DNA of 64,000 nucleotides from Qipengyuania atrilutea (GTDB lineage Bacteria > Pseudomonadota > Alphaproteobacteria > Sphingomonadales > Sphingomonadaceae), in NCBI RefSeq assembly GCF_013370205.1, contig NZ_JABWGV010000001.1:620001-684000 (forward strand), written 5' to 3'. Below, piece by piece: positions 26,235 to 36,020 of the stretch. The translations under genes and the position numbers were made by a program. Under the pieces are notes generated by a model. That model was not told where the DNA came from. It did no database searches and worked only from the letters and a program-made list of their open reading frames with translations. The first letter of the stretch is position 1. Each line of letters begins with the position of its first letter.

Positions 26235-27524
26235 ATGCGCGACTTCGGCCGGTCCGACAATCCGGACGTACAAAAACAGTTAGACCGGCTCGCGGCTCTA
26301 TCGTTGCCGCAGGGGCGGATCGGGCTCGACACTATTCGCGAGTTACTGAAGCGGCTCGGCGGTCCCCACCGGTCGCTGCCGCCGGTGTTCCATGTCGCCG
26401 GAACGAACGGCAAAGGTTCGGTCTGCGCATTCCTGCGCGCCATGCTGGAAGCGGACGGAAAGCGGGTTCACTGCGCGACCAGCCCGCATCTCGTTCGCTA
26501 CAACGAGCGCATCCGCATTGCCGGTCGCCTGATCGCCGACGAACGGCTCGCCGAACTGCTTGCGGAAGTTCTCGACCATGCAGACGGACTTGCGCCCAGC
26601 TTCTTCGAGGTGACGATCGCCGCTAGCTTCCTCGCGTTTTCGCGCGAGCCCGCCGATGCCTGCGTGATCGAGGTCGGTCTGGGCGGGCGGTTCGATGCGA
26701 CCAACGTGCTAGAGCATCCGGCAGCCTCCGGGATCGCGGCGCTCGGCATGGATCACGAGCGCTTCCTGCTTGCTCCGGAAGAAGGCGTGCCGGACGAGCA
26801 GCTGGCGCGGATCGCGTTCGAGAAGGCCGGTATCGCCAAGCGGGGCGTGTCGCTCGTGACGCTGTCTTATCCGGAAGGCGCAGAACTCGAAGTCGAGCGG
26901 GCTGCAGCTAGGCACGGCTCCCCCCTTGCAATGCGCGGCAGTCACTGGTCGGCAAGCACGAGTGATACCGCGCTCCACTACGCCGACCGGCATGGCGAAC
27001 TCGTCCTGCCCCTGCCCGCCCTGCCCGGCGCGCATCAGGCGGAGAACGCCGCGCTCGCCTTAGCGATGCTGCGCCATCAGGATTACGTCAGCGTTTCCGA
27101 GAGCGCTTACGGAGCCGGTATCCGAAGCGCCAGGTGGCCCGCGCGGCTGCAGCGCCTCGCGCCCGGCCCGCTAACCGGGGACCGCGCAATCTGGCTCGAC
27201 GGCGGGCATAACCGGAGCGCCGGCGAAGCACTCGCCCGCTACTTCGAGGGACAGAGTGTTCACCTCGTAACCGGGATGATCGAAGCCAAGGATCCGGCGG
27301 CCCTGATCGAACCGATGAAAAGTTCGCTGTTGAGCATCACCGTCGTCCCGGTACCCGGCTACGATTGCCACACAGCGGACGCGTTCGGCGCCGACGCGCG
27401 CGCAGCGATCGATGTGGCTGCAGCGCTCGGTTCGTTGCCCGATGACGGACTACCCGTCCTCATCGCCGGTTCCCTTTACCTCGCCGGCGACGTCCTTCGG
27501 CTTAACGAGGAATTGCCCGACTAG
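26235..27524 (+). CDS. folC: dihydrofolate synthase / folylpolyglutamate synthase
   Basis: FolC adds glutamate to dihydropteroate and to folates. The 429-residue Mur-ligase-type product has the P-loop GTNGKGS (56-62), the TSPHLVRYNERIRIAG stretch, EVGLGGRFDATNV, HAGAH-like AHQAENAALALAML and a C-terminal WLDGGHNRSAG. It ends convergently with the transporter gene; the two stop codons share the palindrome CTAG. Confidence 0.95.
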   Translation: MRDFGRSDNPDVQKQLDRLAALSLPQGRIGLDTIRELLKRLGGPHRSLPPVFHVAGTNGKGSVCAFLRAMLEADGKRVHCATSPHLVRYNERIRIAGRLIADERLAELLAEVLDHADGLAPSFFEVTIAASFLAFSREPADACVIEVGLGGRFDATNVLEHPAASGIAALGMDHERFLLAPEEGVPDEQLARIAFEKAGIAKRGVSLVTLSYPEGAELEVERAAARHGSPLAMRGSHWSASTSDTALHYADRHGELVLPLPALPGAHQAENAALALAMLRHQDYVSVSESAYGAGIRSARWPARLQRLAPGPLTGDRAIWLDGGHNRSAGEALARYFEGQSVHLVTGMIEAKDPAALIEPMKSSLLSITVVPVPGYDCHTADAFGADARAAIDVAAALGSLPDDGLPVLIAGSLYLAGDVLRLNEELPD

Positions 27525-28873
27525 ACCGGCGGATCGGTCCGCGCATCGCCCTCGCCGACTTCGCCTGCAGTTCCCATCGCCGCATCGACAAGGCCGGTGC
27601 GCATCATCCACCAGAACAGCACGATACCGGGCAGCGCGAGGACGGTCGTCAGCAGGTAGAAGCTGACATAACCGAAGCTCTCGATGAGCGAGCCCGCCGT
27701 CGTACCCGTCAGTACGCGGCCGACGATGCTCGCGCCCGCGCTGATGAGGGCATATTGCGCAGCCGTGAAGCGCAGATCGCACAGGGCCGAGAAATAAGCG
27801 ACGACGACGACGCCTCCATAGCCGCTCGCAAAATTCTCGAACCCGATGGCCGCGGCCATGCCGATATTGCTCTTGCCTACGGCGGCCAGGGCCGCGAAGC
27901 TGAGGTTGGAGATCGCCATCAGGATCAGCGCGATCAGGACGGAACGCTTCAGACCGAGCTTCGCATAGATGATGCCGCCGATGAAGACACCGATGATCAG
28001 CGCCCAGAAACCGACGCCGATGTCGTAGATAGCGATCTCGTCGTTGGTGTAGCCGAGATCGTCGAACAGCAGGCGGAAGGTCAGGTTGGCGAGCGTGTCC
28101 CCGATCTTGTGAACCAGGATGAAGAGCAGGACCAGCCACGCGCCGTGGCGGCGGAAGAACTCTGCAAAGGGTCCGGTGATCGACTGCCACATCTCGCCCA
28201 TGCTGCGCTTCTCCGCAACAACCTGCCGCCGGGCCGGCTCGCCCATGATAAGCGCAGTCAGCATGGCCGGAAGCGCGAACACGGCGCACGCCATGTAGCC
28301 CGCTTCCCATCCGTAACGAGCAGCCACCACGAGAGCCAGCGCACCGGCTGCCGCTGCGCCGATGCGCCAGCCGTACTGGCTCATCCCCGAACCGGTGCCG
28401 AGCTGATACGGCTTAAGCGTCTCGATCCGGTAGGCATCAATGATGATGTCGAACGTAGCGCCGGCCACGCCGAGGATCACTGCCGAGGTCGCGGTCCAGA
28501 CGATATCCGCAGTCGGATCGGCAAGAGCGAGGTTTACGACCGCGGCCATGACCAAGACGCCGATGACGAGCATCCAAGACACCCGCTGGCCAAGAAGCCG
28601 GGTGAGAACGGGAATTTTGACTCCGTCGACCACCCACGCCCACAGGAATTTCAGATTGTAGACGAGGAAAGCGAGCGTGAAGGCGGTAATCGTCGACTTG
28701 TCGATCCCGTCCTGCGATAGCCGCGTAGTGAGCGTTGCCGCGAGGAGGGCGAAGGGAAAGCCGGACGAAACGCCGAGGAAGAAGGACGCAAGCGATTCCT
28801 TTTCCAGATAAGGCTTGATCGACTGCCCCAGGCTGCGTTCCCGCTCAGCCCCGGTCGCCGGAGTATCTGCCAT
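27521..28873 (-). CDS. AmpG-like major facilitator transporter
   Basis: The 450-residue protein has about 12 membrane helices of the MFS fold. The N-terminal FFLGVSSGFPFALLAATLTTRL, FLWAWVVDGV and DAYRIETLKPYQLGTGSGMSQYGWRIG resemble AmpG muropeptide permeases, which import anhydromuropeptides in cell-wall recycling. The substrate cannot be fixed from sequence alone. It is divergent from the Rieske oxygenase gene, and its stop codon overlaps that of folC. Confidence 0.85.
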   Translation of the reverse strand: MADTPATGAERERSLGQSIKPYLEKESLASFFLGVSSGFPFALLAATLTTRLSQDGIDKSTITAFTLAFLVYNLKFLWAWVVDGVKIPVLTRLLGQRVSWMLVIGVLVMAAVVNLALADPTADIVWTATSAVILGVAGATFDIIIDAYRIETLKPYQLGTGSGMSQYGWRIGAAAAGALALVVAARYGWEAGYMACAVFALPAMLTALIMGEPARRQVVAEKRSMGEMWQSITGPFAEFFRRHGAWLVLLFILVHKIGDTLANLTFRLLFDDLGYTNDEIAIYDIGVGFWALIIGVFIGGIIYAKLGLKRSVLIALILMAISNLSFAALAAVGKSNIGMAAAIGFENFASGYGGVVVVAYFSALCDLRFTAAQYALISAGASIVGRVLTGTTAGSLIESFGYVSFYLLTTVLALPGIVLFWWMMRTGLVDAAMGTAGEVGEGDARTDPPV

Positions 28874-28944
28874 ATAATGCTCGTCCTTTAGATCGATCCC
28901 GTTTCGGGTTAAGCTAGCCGTATAGAATAGAATGGGAAAGCAGG

Positions 28945-30108
28945 ATGAACGAGACGGACACCGCGAGCTGTGGACGAACCCCTAGCGAAGGGCAGCTTGC
29001 GCTGGCCGAAGCGGTGGCGCGAGGCGAAGCTTCTGAGGTGACGCAACGCTCGTCGCTTCCCGCTTCGCTCTATACCGATCCGGAGCATTTCCGCCGCGAG
29101 CAGGCAGCCCTGTTCGCACGGATGCCGCAAATCGTCGCGCCGTCCGCGCTATTACCGGAAAGCGGCATGGCGATCCCGCACGACCTTTCCGGCAAACCGC
29201 TCCTACTCACGCGCGATGCCGAGGGCAAAGCGCATGTATTCCATAATGTCTGCCGCCACCGCGGGACGCGGCTGGTCGAAGGGTATGAGAAGGTCTGTTC
29301 GAAACGGCTGGTCTGTCCGTATCACGCATGGACCTACGCGCTCGACGGCAGACTGCTCGCCCTGCCCCGGCCCGAGACCTTTCCGGAGATGGACAAATCG
29401 CACTACCCGCTCGCGGAACTTGAAAGTTTTGAAGCGGGCGGAATGATATGGTTCGCTCCGGCTCCCGAAGCGGACTTTTCCGACGCGGCGATACTGTCAG
29501 AGGATTTCGCCGCCTTCGGTCTCGACCGCCATTACCTCTATCGCCGCAAAACGCACGAGGTTTCGGCGAACTGGAAGCTGGTCATGGACGCGTTCCTCGA
29601 GAGCTACCATGTGACCCGACTCCACGCGAACACGATCGGCAAGTTCTTCAAGGACGGCGTGACGGCAGGCGACATGATCGGTCCGCATCAGCGCTCTGCG
29701 GTCGGCCGACTTGGAGAAGGCGTGGCGAGCGAGATCGACAACATGGGTGCGCTGCGCCGCCGCATAACCTTTGCCTATCAGCTCGTTCCCGCGACGCTCG
29801 TCATCCCCAGCCCCGATTACGTCAACGTCATGACGCTGTGGCCGCGGTCGCACCGGCGTACGCTGATCGAGGACTTCATGCTGATTCCCGAAGCGCCGAA
29901 GGACGACAAGGCGCGCGATCATTGGGAGCGCAGCTGGCAATTGCTCGACGGCGGCGTTTTCGCTTCCGAAGATTTTCGCGCTGCCGAGTTGGGGCAGGAG
30001 GGGCTCGAGAGCGGAGCCTTGTCCGAGCTGACGCTCGGCACCTTGGAAAGCGGTATTGCGCGGTTCCACGAAACGCTAACGGCGATCATTTCCGAACACG
30101 ATGGCTGA
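28945..30108 (+). CDS. Rieske non-heme iron oxygenase, alpha subunit type
   Basis: The 387-residue product has a Rieske [2Fe-2S] site with Cys103-x-His105 (CRHRG) and Cys124-x2-His127 (CPYH), and a mononuclear iron site with His222 and His227 (ESYHVTRLH). It thus resembles ring-hydroxylating and quaternary-amine oxygenases. No reductase or beta subunit gene is adjacent, so the substrate and electron donor are unknown. The downstream gene overlaps by 8 bases, indicating joint function with that second iron enzyme candidate. A TATAGAAT sequence about 20 bases upstream of the start is a possible -10 box. Confidence 0.88.
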   Translation: MNETDTASCGRTPSEGQLALAEAVARGEASEVTQRSSLPASLYTDPEHFRREQAALFARMPQIVAPSALLPESGMAIPHDLSGKPLLLTRDAEGKAHVFHNVCRHRGTRLVEGYEKVCSKRLVCPYHAWTYALDGRLLALPRPETFPEMDKSHYPLAELESFEAGGMIWFAPAPEADFSDAAILSEDFAAFGLDRHYLYRRKTHEVSANWKLVMDAFLESYHVTRLHANTIGKFFKDGVTAGDMIGPHQRSAVGRLGEGVASEIDNMGALRRRITFAYQLVPATLVIPSPDYVNVMTLWPRSHRRTLIEDFMLIPEAPKDDKARDHWERSWQLLDGGVFASEDFRAAELGQEGLESGALSELTLGTLESGIARFHETLTAIISEHDG

Positions 30109-30793
30109 AACGAATGCCATCACCCGGCCGCGTGTTTCGCTGCGCCGGCTCGGCAGCGAGGGCCAGCCACTTGTCGTGATAGACGACTTCACCGGGCGGG
30201 CCGCCGAGCTGAGGGCTGCAGGCCGCGCGGCCGGATATGCGGCGGTTAAGGGATATCCCGGTATTCGCAGCCCGGTGCCAGCGAGCTACATTAAACCCGT
30301 CCTGCCCCTGCTTGCCGAAATCATCCGGCGAGCCTTCGCCATGCGCGGAAGCCTCGCGGTGGAAAGCTGTTCCTATTCGATCGTCTCGCGTGCCCCGGAT
30401 GAACTGCAACCGGCGCAGCGCATGCCGCATTACGACGATCCAGGCGGCGGCGTGCTTGCCTTGCTGCACTATCTGGGCAGCGAAGAAGACGGCGGAACGG
30501 CATTTTACCGCCACCGCCGGACCGGTTTCGAGACCATGCGGCCCGAACGGCTCGCACCGTACAACCACGCTCTCGCGCAGGACGAAGCTGAGTTCGGTCC
30601 GCTCGCGCAAGCCTATCATTACGGCGACAGCGATCGCTTCGAAATGATTGGCGAGGTCGAGGCGAAGGTCGACCGGGCGATAATCTACCGCGGGCGCACT
30701 CTGCATTCAGGTATCATTCCTGAGGAGCCGGACCCGAGTTCCGCACATGAGCGTGGCCGGCTGACGATCAACACCTTCCTCGTCGCTCAATGA
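30101..30793 (+). CDS. DUF6445-like protein, possible 2-oxoglutarate/Fe(II) oxygenase fold
   Basis: The 230-residue product has His110-x-Asp112 (MPHYDDPGG), GGTAFYRHRRTG, a late His202 (TLHSGII) and Arg220 before LTINTFL. That spacing is what a double-stranded beta-helix 2-oxoglutarate oxygenase would show (HxD...H plus an Arg for 2-oxoglutarate). I believe it belongs to the DUF6445 family. No activity is established. It overlaps the Rieske gene by 8 bases. Confidence 0.75.
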   Translation: MAETNAITRPRVSLRRLGSEGQPLVVIDDFTGRAAELRAAGRAAGYAAVKGYPGIRSPVPASYIKPVLPLLAEIIRRAFAMRGSLAVESCSYSIVSRAPDELQPAQRMPHYDDPGGGVLALLHYLGSEEDGGTAFYRHRRTGFETMRPERLAPYNHALAQDEAEFGPLAQAYHYGDSDRFEMIGEVEAKVDRAIIYRGRTLHSGIIPEEPDPSSAHERGRLTINTFLVAQ

Positions 30794-30838
30794 ACCGGCC
30801 GCTTGGCGTTCGCCCATCCGAAGGCTAGACGCGGCGTC

Positions 30839-31606
30839 ATGAGCTCAGATCCCCGCCCAAAAAGCCACCGCATTGCCAAGCTTCTCGCCCGTGCGGGCGT
30901 CGCCAGTCGGCGCGAAGTCGAACGGATGATCGAGGCGGGACGCGTTGCGATCGATGGCGAGGTGCTCGCAACGCCAGCTACGATCATTCCGAATCTGAAC
31001 GGAGTGACCGTCGACGGCAATCCGGTCGGCAAGGCCGAAGCCGCGCGCCTGTTCATCTTCAACAAGCCATCGGGAATGCTGACGGCCGAACGGGACTTTT
31101 CCGGCCGGCCGACCATCTACGACGCGCTGCGCAATGCGCTTCCGAAGGGTACGCCGCGGATGATGCCGGTCGGGCGCCTCGACTTCAATACCGAGGGGCT
31201 ACTGCTCCTGACGAACGATGGCGAGCTGAAGCGCGCCCTCGAACTGCCGTCGAGCAAAATCGAGCGGACCTACCGCGCCCGCGCCTTCGGCGAAGTCAGC
31301 CAGGCAGATCTGGAGCAGCTGATCGAGGGTATTACGATCGACGGCGTCCGCTACGGAAAAATCGACGCCAATCTGGAAAGGCGGACAGGCCGCAATCAGT
31401 GGATCGAGATGACCCTTACAGAGGGCAAGAATCGAGAGGTGCGCCGCGTGCTCGAACATCTCGGACTGGAAGTTTCGCGGCTTCTGCGCGTACGCTATGG
31501 CGCGTTCGAACTCGGTGATATACCGCGCGGTGCTGCGGCGGAAGTGAAGCAGGTCGAAGTCGAGCGATTGCGCAAGCAGCTTTCGGGCGAAGTGCGGCAC
31601 TCATGA
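30839..31606 (+). CDS. rluB: RsuA/RluB-family rRNA pseudouridine synthase
   Basis: The 255-residue product begins with an S4 RNA-binding domain (RIAKLLARAGVASRREVERMIEAGRV) and continues with the catalytic domain, in which GRLDFNTEGLLLLTNDGEL carries the catalytic Asp. The KNREVRRVLEHLGLEVSRLLRVRYG end is typical. RluB modifies U2605 of 23S rRNA in E. coli; RluE/RluF/RsuA are relatives, so the exact target is less sure. The TTG at 30803 is a less likely start. It overlaps rsmD by four bases. Confidence 0.9.
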   Translation: MSSDPRPKSHRIAKLLARAGVASRREVERMIEAGRVAIDGEVLATPATIIPNLNGVTVDGNPVGKAEAARLFIFNKPSGMLTAERDFSGRPTIYDALRNALPKGTPRMMPVGRLDFNTEGLLLLTNDGELKRALELPSSKIERTYRARAFGEVSQADLEQLIEGITIDGVRYGKIDANLERRTGRNQWIEMTLTEGKNREVRRVLEHLGLEVSRLLRVRYGAFELGDIPRGAAAEVKQVEVERLRKQLSGEVRHS

Positions 31607-32172
31607 CGCGTGCTCAACATAGCGGTTTGCGGATCATCGCAGGCGAATGGCGGGGAAGAAAACTCGCCGTTCCGAAAGGCGATAACACACGGCCGACCGC
31701 AGACCGAACCCGAGAGACGCTGTTCAACATGCTGGCGAGCAGGCTTGGCGACTTCGAGGGTCTTTCGGTCGCGGATCTGTTCGCCGGTTCCGGCGCGCTC
31801 GGTTTCGAAGCATTGTCGCGCGGTGCGAGGCAGTGCCTTTTCGTCGAACGCGACCCGGACGCTGTCGCGGCGATCCGCAACAATATTGCGTCCCTCGATG
31901 CTCGGTCGCGATGCCGCGTCGAGCAAGCCTCGGTCCTGCACCTCGCACCGGGCAAGATGGCGCATGACCTGATCCTGCTCGACCCTCCTTATGGCACGGG
32001 GGCTGGTAGCGTCGCGCTCGACAGGTTGCTGCGCCTCGGATGGATCGGCACTTCAACATGGATCGCCCTCGAATGCGCGCGCGACGAAAAGGTCGAGGTT
32101 TCGGGGCTGGAAACGGTCGCCGAGCGCAATGTCGGCAAAGCCAAGCTCACCCTGCTCCGGCTACCGAACTGA
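31603..32172 (+). CDS. rsmD: 16S rRNA (guanine(966)-N(2))-methyltransferase
   Basis: RsmD methylates G966 of 16S rRNA. The 189-residue product has the N-terminal LRIIAGEWRGRKLAVPKGDNTRPTADRTRETLFN signature (split here by nothing unusual), the SAM motif DLFAGSGALGFEALSRGA and the catalytic DPPY in LLDPPYGTG. The start overlaps the upstream pseudouridine synthase stop (ATGA), a common pairing. Confidence 0.95.
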   Translation: MTRAQHSGLRIIAGEWRGRKLAVPKGDNTRPTADRTRETLFNMLASRLGDFEGLSVADLFAGSGALGFEALSRGARQCLFVERDPDAVAAIRNNIASLDARSRCRVEQASVLHLAPGKMAHDLILLDPPYGTGAGSVALDRLLRLGWIGTSTWIALECARDEKVEVSGLETVAERNVGKAKLTLLRLPN

Positions 32173-32180
32173 CGATGCAC

Positions 32181-32214
32181 AAAAAAACGGCCCCGTCCAA
32201 GCGACGGAGCCGTT
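32181..32214 (-). terminator. Rho-independent terminator of the Met-rich secreted protein gene
   Basis: AACGGC(C)CCGTC (32186-32197) pairs with GACGGAGCCGTT (32203-32214). On the minus strand the stem is followed by seven T (complement of 32181-32187). It may also slow plus-strand transcripts from rsmD. Confidence 0.82.
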
Positions 32215-32235
32215 ACGCTCTAGTTCAATAAAGGG

Positions 32236-32898
32236 TTACATATCGCTGTCGGTCTCTCCGGGCCAATAACCGAGCGGCTGCGTCACATTCGGACCACGCC
32301 TGCCCGCTTCCCAAGCGTTGATGCAGTTATCTTCTTCACCTTCAGAGCAGATCGGTACGTCGCCAGTAGGAGGACCCTGATCGTTCGGCGTATTCTGCAC
32401 GCGCTGGTTGCTCACGAAGCGGATGTTCCCCGAACCCATGGCCGACGAATTGTTCGCGGTAGTCGTGCGGGCCGTGCTCGACATGTTCGACGAAGCCGAA
32501 TTACCCGGCATGGCCGTATCGTTGTTCATCGCGTTCATCTGCGTCATGATGCTGTTCCAGGCGGCGGTACGCTGGGTCGGCGTAAGCGCATAGACGCGTT
32601 GACGCTGGTCATTCGTGAGCATCCAGAAGGCTTCACGCTGTGTATCGTCGAGCGTGAAATAGTACGTCTGAATTTCGCCCGGCCATGCGTCGTAGGTCGT
32701 CTGACGGTCTGCGGGCCAACTATCGTACATCGCCTGTTGCTGCGCATTCATTTCCATGGACATATTGTCCATGTTGTTCATCTGCCCCGACTGCATCGAG
32801 GTATTGTCCTGCGTTTCCGTATGATGATCGGCAAGCGCGGCACTCGGTGCACACATGACTGCGAGGGCGGCGGAACCGGCGAAAAGTAGTGTTCTCAT
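32236..32898 (-). CDS. secreted Met/Asn-rich protein with 11-residue repeats, unknown function
   Basis: The 220-residue product has a signal peptide (about 1-24, ending AALADHH). A Met/Asn/Gln-rich stretch (30-57) is followed by five 11-residue units starting at Tyr58, Tyr69, Tyr80, Phe91 and Val102. Each begins with an aromatic or hydrophobic residue, has Trp or Leu at position 4 and Gln/Arg at 8-9 (YDAWPGEIQTY; FWMLTNDQRQR; VYALTPTQRTA). A second Met/Ser/Asn-rich region and two cysteines near the end follow. The LTxxQR units recall the LTxxQ motif of CpxP/Spy periplasmic proteins, but this is only a resemblance. It has an AAGGAG ribosome-binding site and a terminator. Confidence 0.75.
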   Translation of the reverse strand: MRTLLFAGSAALAVMCAPSAALADHHTETQDNTSMQSGQMNNMDNMSMEMNAQQQAMYDSWPADRQTTYDAWPGEIQTYYFTLDDTQREAFWMLTNDQRQRVYALTPTQRTAAWNSIMTQMNAMNNDTAMPGNSASSNMSSTARTTTANNSSAMGSGNIRFVSNQRVQNTPNDQGPPTGDVPICSEGEEDNCINAWEAGRRGPNVTQPLGYWPGETDSDM

Positions 32899-32918
32899 AA
32901 TAAATCTCCTTCGAGCAT

Positions 32919-32926
32919 ATGGTTAA
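32919..32926. promoter_or_regulatory. CtrA-like half-site (TTAACCAT)
   Basis: ATGGTTAA is the complement of the CtrA half-site TTAACCAT. It lies in the divergent gap, 21 bases upstream of the Met-rich secreted protein gene and about 90 bases upstream of the helicase gene. Confidence 0.35.
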
Positions 32927-32973
32927 TCTACCCTCGTCGCGCAGGTAGGTTCCGAGAGCGCATCGAACTGCCC

Positions 32974-33005
32974 TTGCACTGCGGTTTTGCGTTCTCTACC
33001 TGTTC
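32974..33005 (+). promoter_or_regulatory. uvrD promoter with LexA (SOS) box
   Basis: GTTC (32991-32994), 7 bases, GTTC (33002-33005) is the direct-repeat SOS box of alphaproteobacterial LexA. A possible -35 (TTGCAC, 32974-32979) and -10 (TACCTG, 32997-33002), 17 bases apart, place the box over the -10 region, where LexA would block transcription. It ends 9 bases before the helicase ATG. Confidence 0.65.
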
Positions 33006-33014
33006 ACTTGCCCC

Positions 33015-35324
<2,310 letters not shown>

Positions 35325-35330
35325 ACTGCT

Positions 35331-36005
35331 TCAAGCCTCGGCGATAGATCCAACAAGCAGCGCTCGCTGTGCGAACAAGCATCCAGGCGCGAGGTCGGTG
35401 ATTTCTTCCCACGGCAAGCCGCTTCTCTCAGCAAAATCGATGAGCAGGCGCCGCGCAGCCGGAACGTTGCCGGTGTGCTCGCCCGCGCTCTTGTCACTGT
35501 TGTCGAGATAGATCGCCCCGCCCTTCACAAGATGGGCGACCGCGAAACGGGCGCAGTCGTCCCGCCACGCCCCATCGATCATGATGAGGTCGAACGGGCC
35601 ATCCTCGCTAACATCGAGATAGGCGCTGCGCTTTTCCGCCACACGATATTCGGCGTTCGGCAGCTTTGCCAACCGCGGAGCTACTGTGCGGTACCACGCT
35701 TCATCGTGCTCGACCGATACCAGTGATCCAGCGCGGCGTGCGTACCAGAACGTCGAATTGCCGGAGCCGAATTCGAGCATCCGCTTCCCGCCGGCGGCAA
35801 GAAATCGGGCGATGCGTTCCCGACCGCTATAGGAAATCCATGGAACCTGCGCACTTTCGCCGGTGAACTTCCGAGCGGCTAGCGACGCCAGACAAAAAGG
35901 TAAATTGCGAGCCAGCAGTCCGACTGGAATGCGCGCCCCGCCCTCATCGTGCAGCCGCGTCCTGCGCGCTGGATTACCGGCAACGAGCTTCGTCCACGGC
36001 GTCAC
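35331..36005 (-). CDS. class I SAM-dependent methyltransferase-like protein
   Basis: The 224-residue product has a motif I, MLEFGSGNSTFWYAR, followed by SVEHDEAWYRTV, a motif II-like DGPFDLIMIDGAWRDDC and GGAIYLDNSD. This is a class I methyltransferase fold; the substrate is unknown. It converges with the helicase gene, with 6 bases between the stops, and lies 15 bases downstream of the RhlE-like gene on the same strand. Confidence 0.75.
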   Translation of the reverse strand: MTPWTKLVAGNPARRTRLHDEGGARIPVGLLARNLPFCLASLAARKFTGESAQVPWISYSGRERIARFLAAGGKRMLEFGSGNSTFWYARRAGSLVSVEHDEAWYRTVAPRLAKLPNAEYRVAEKRSAYLDVSEDGPFDLIMIDGAWRDDCARFAVAHLVKGGAIYLDNSDKSAGEHTGNVPAARRLLIDFAERSGLPWEEITDLAPGCLFAQRALLVGSIAEA

Positions 36006-36020
36006 AATGAGCGCTACGGC

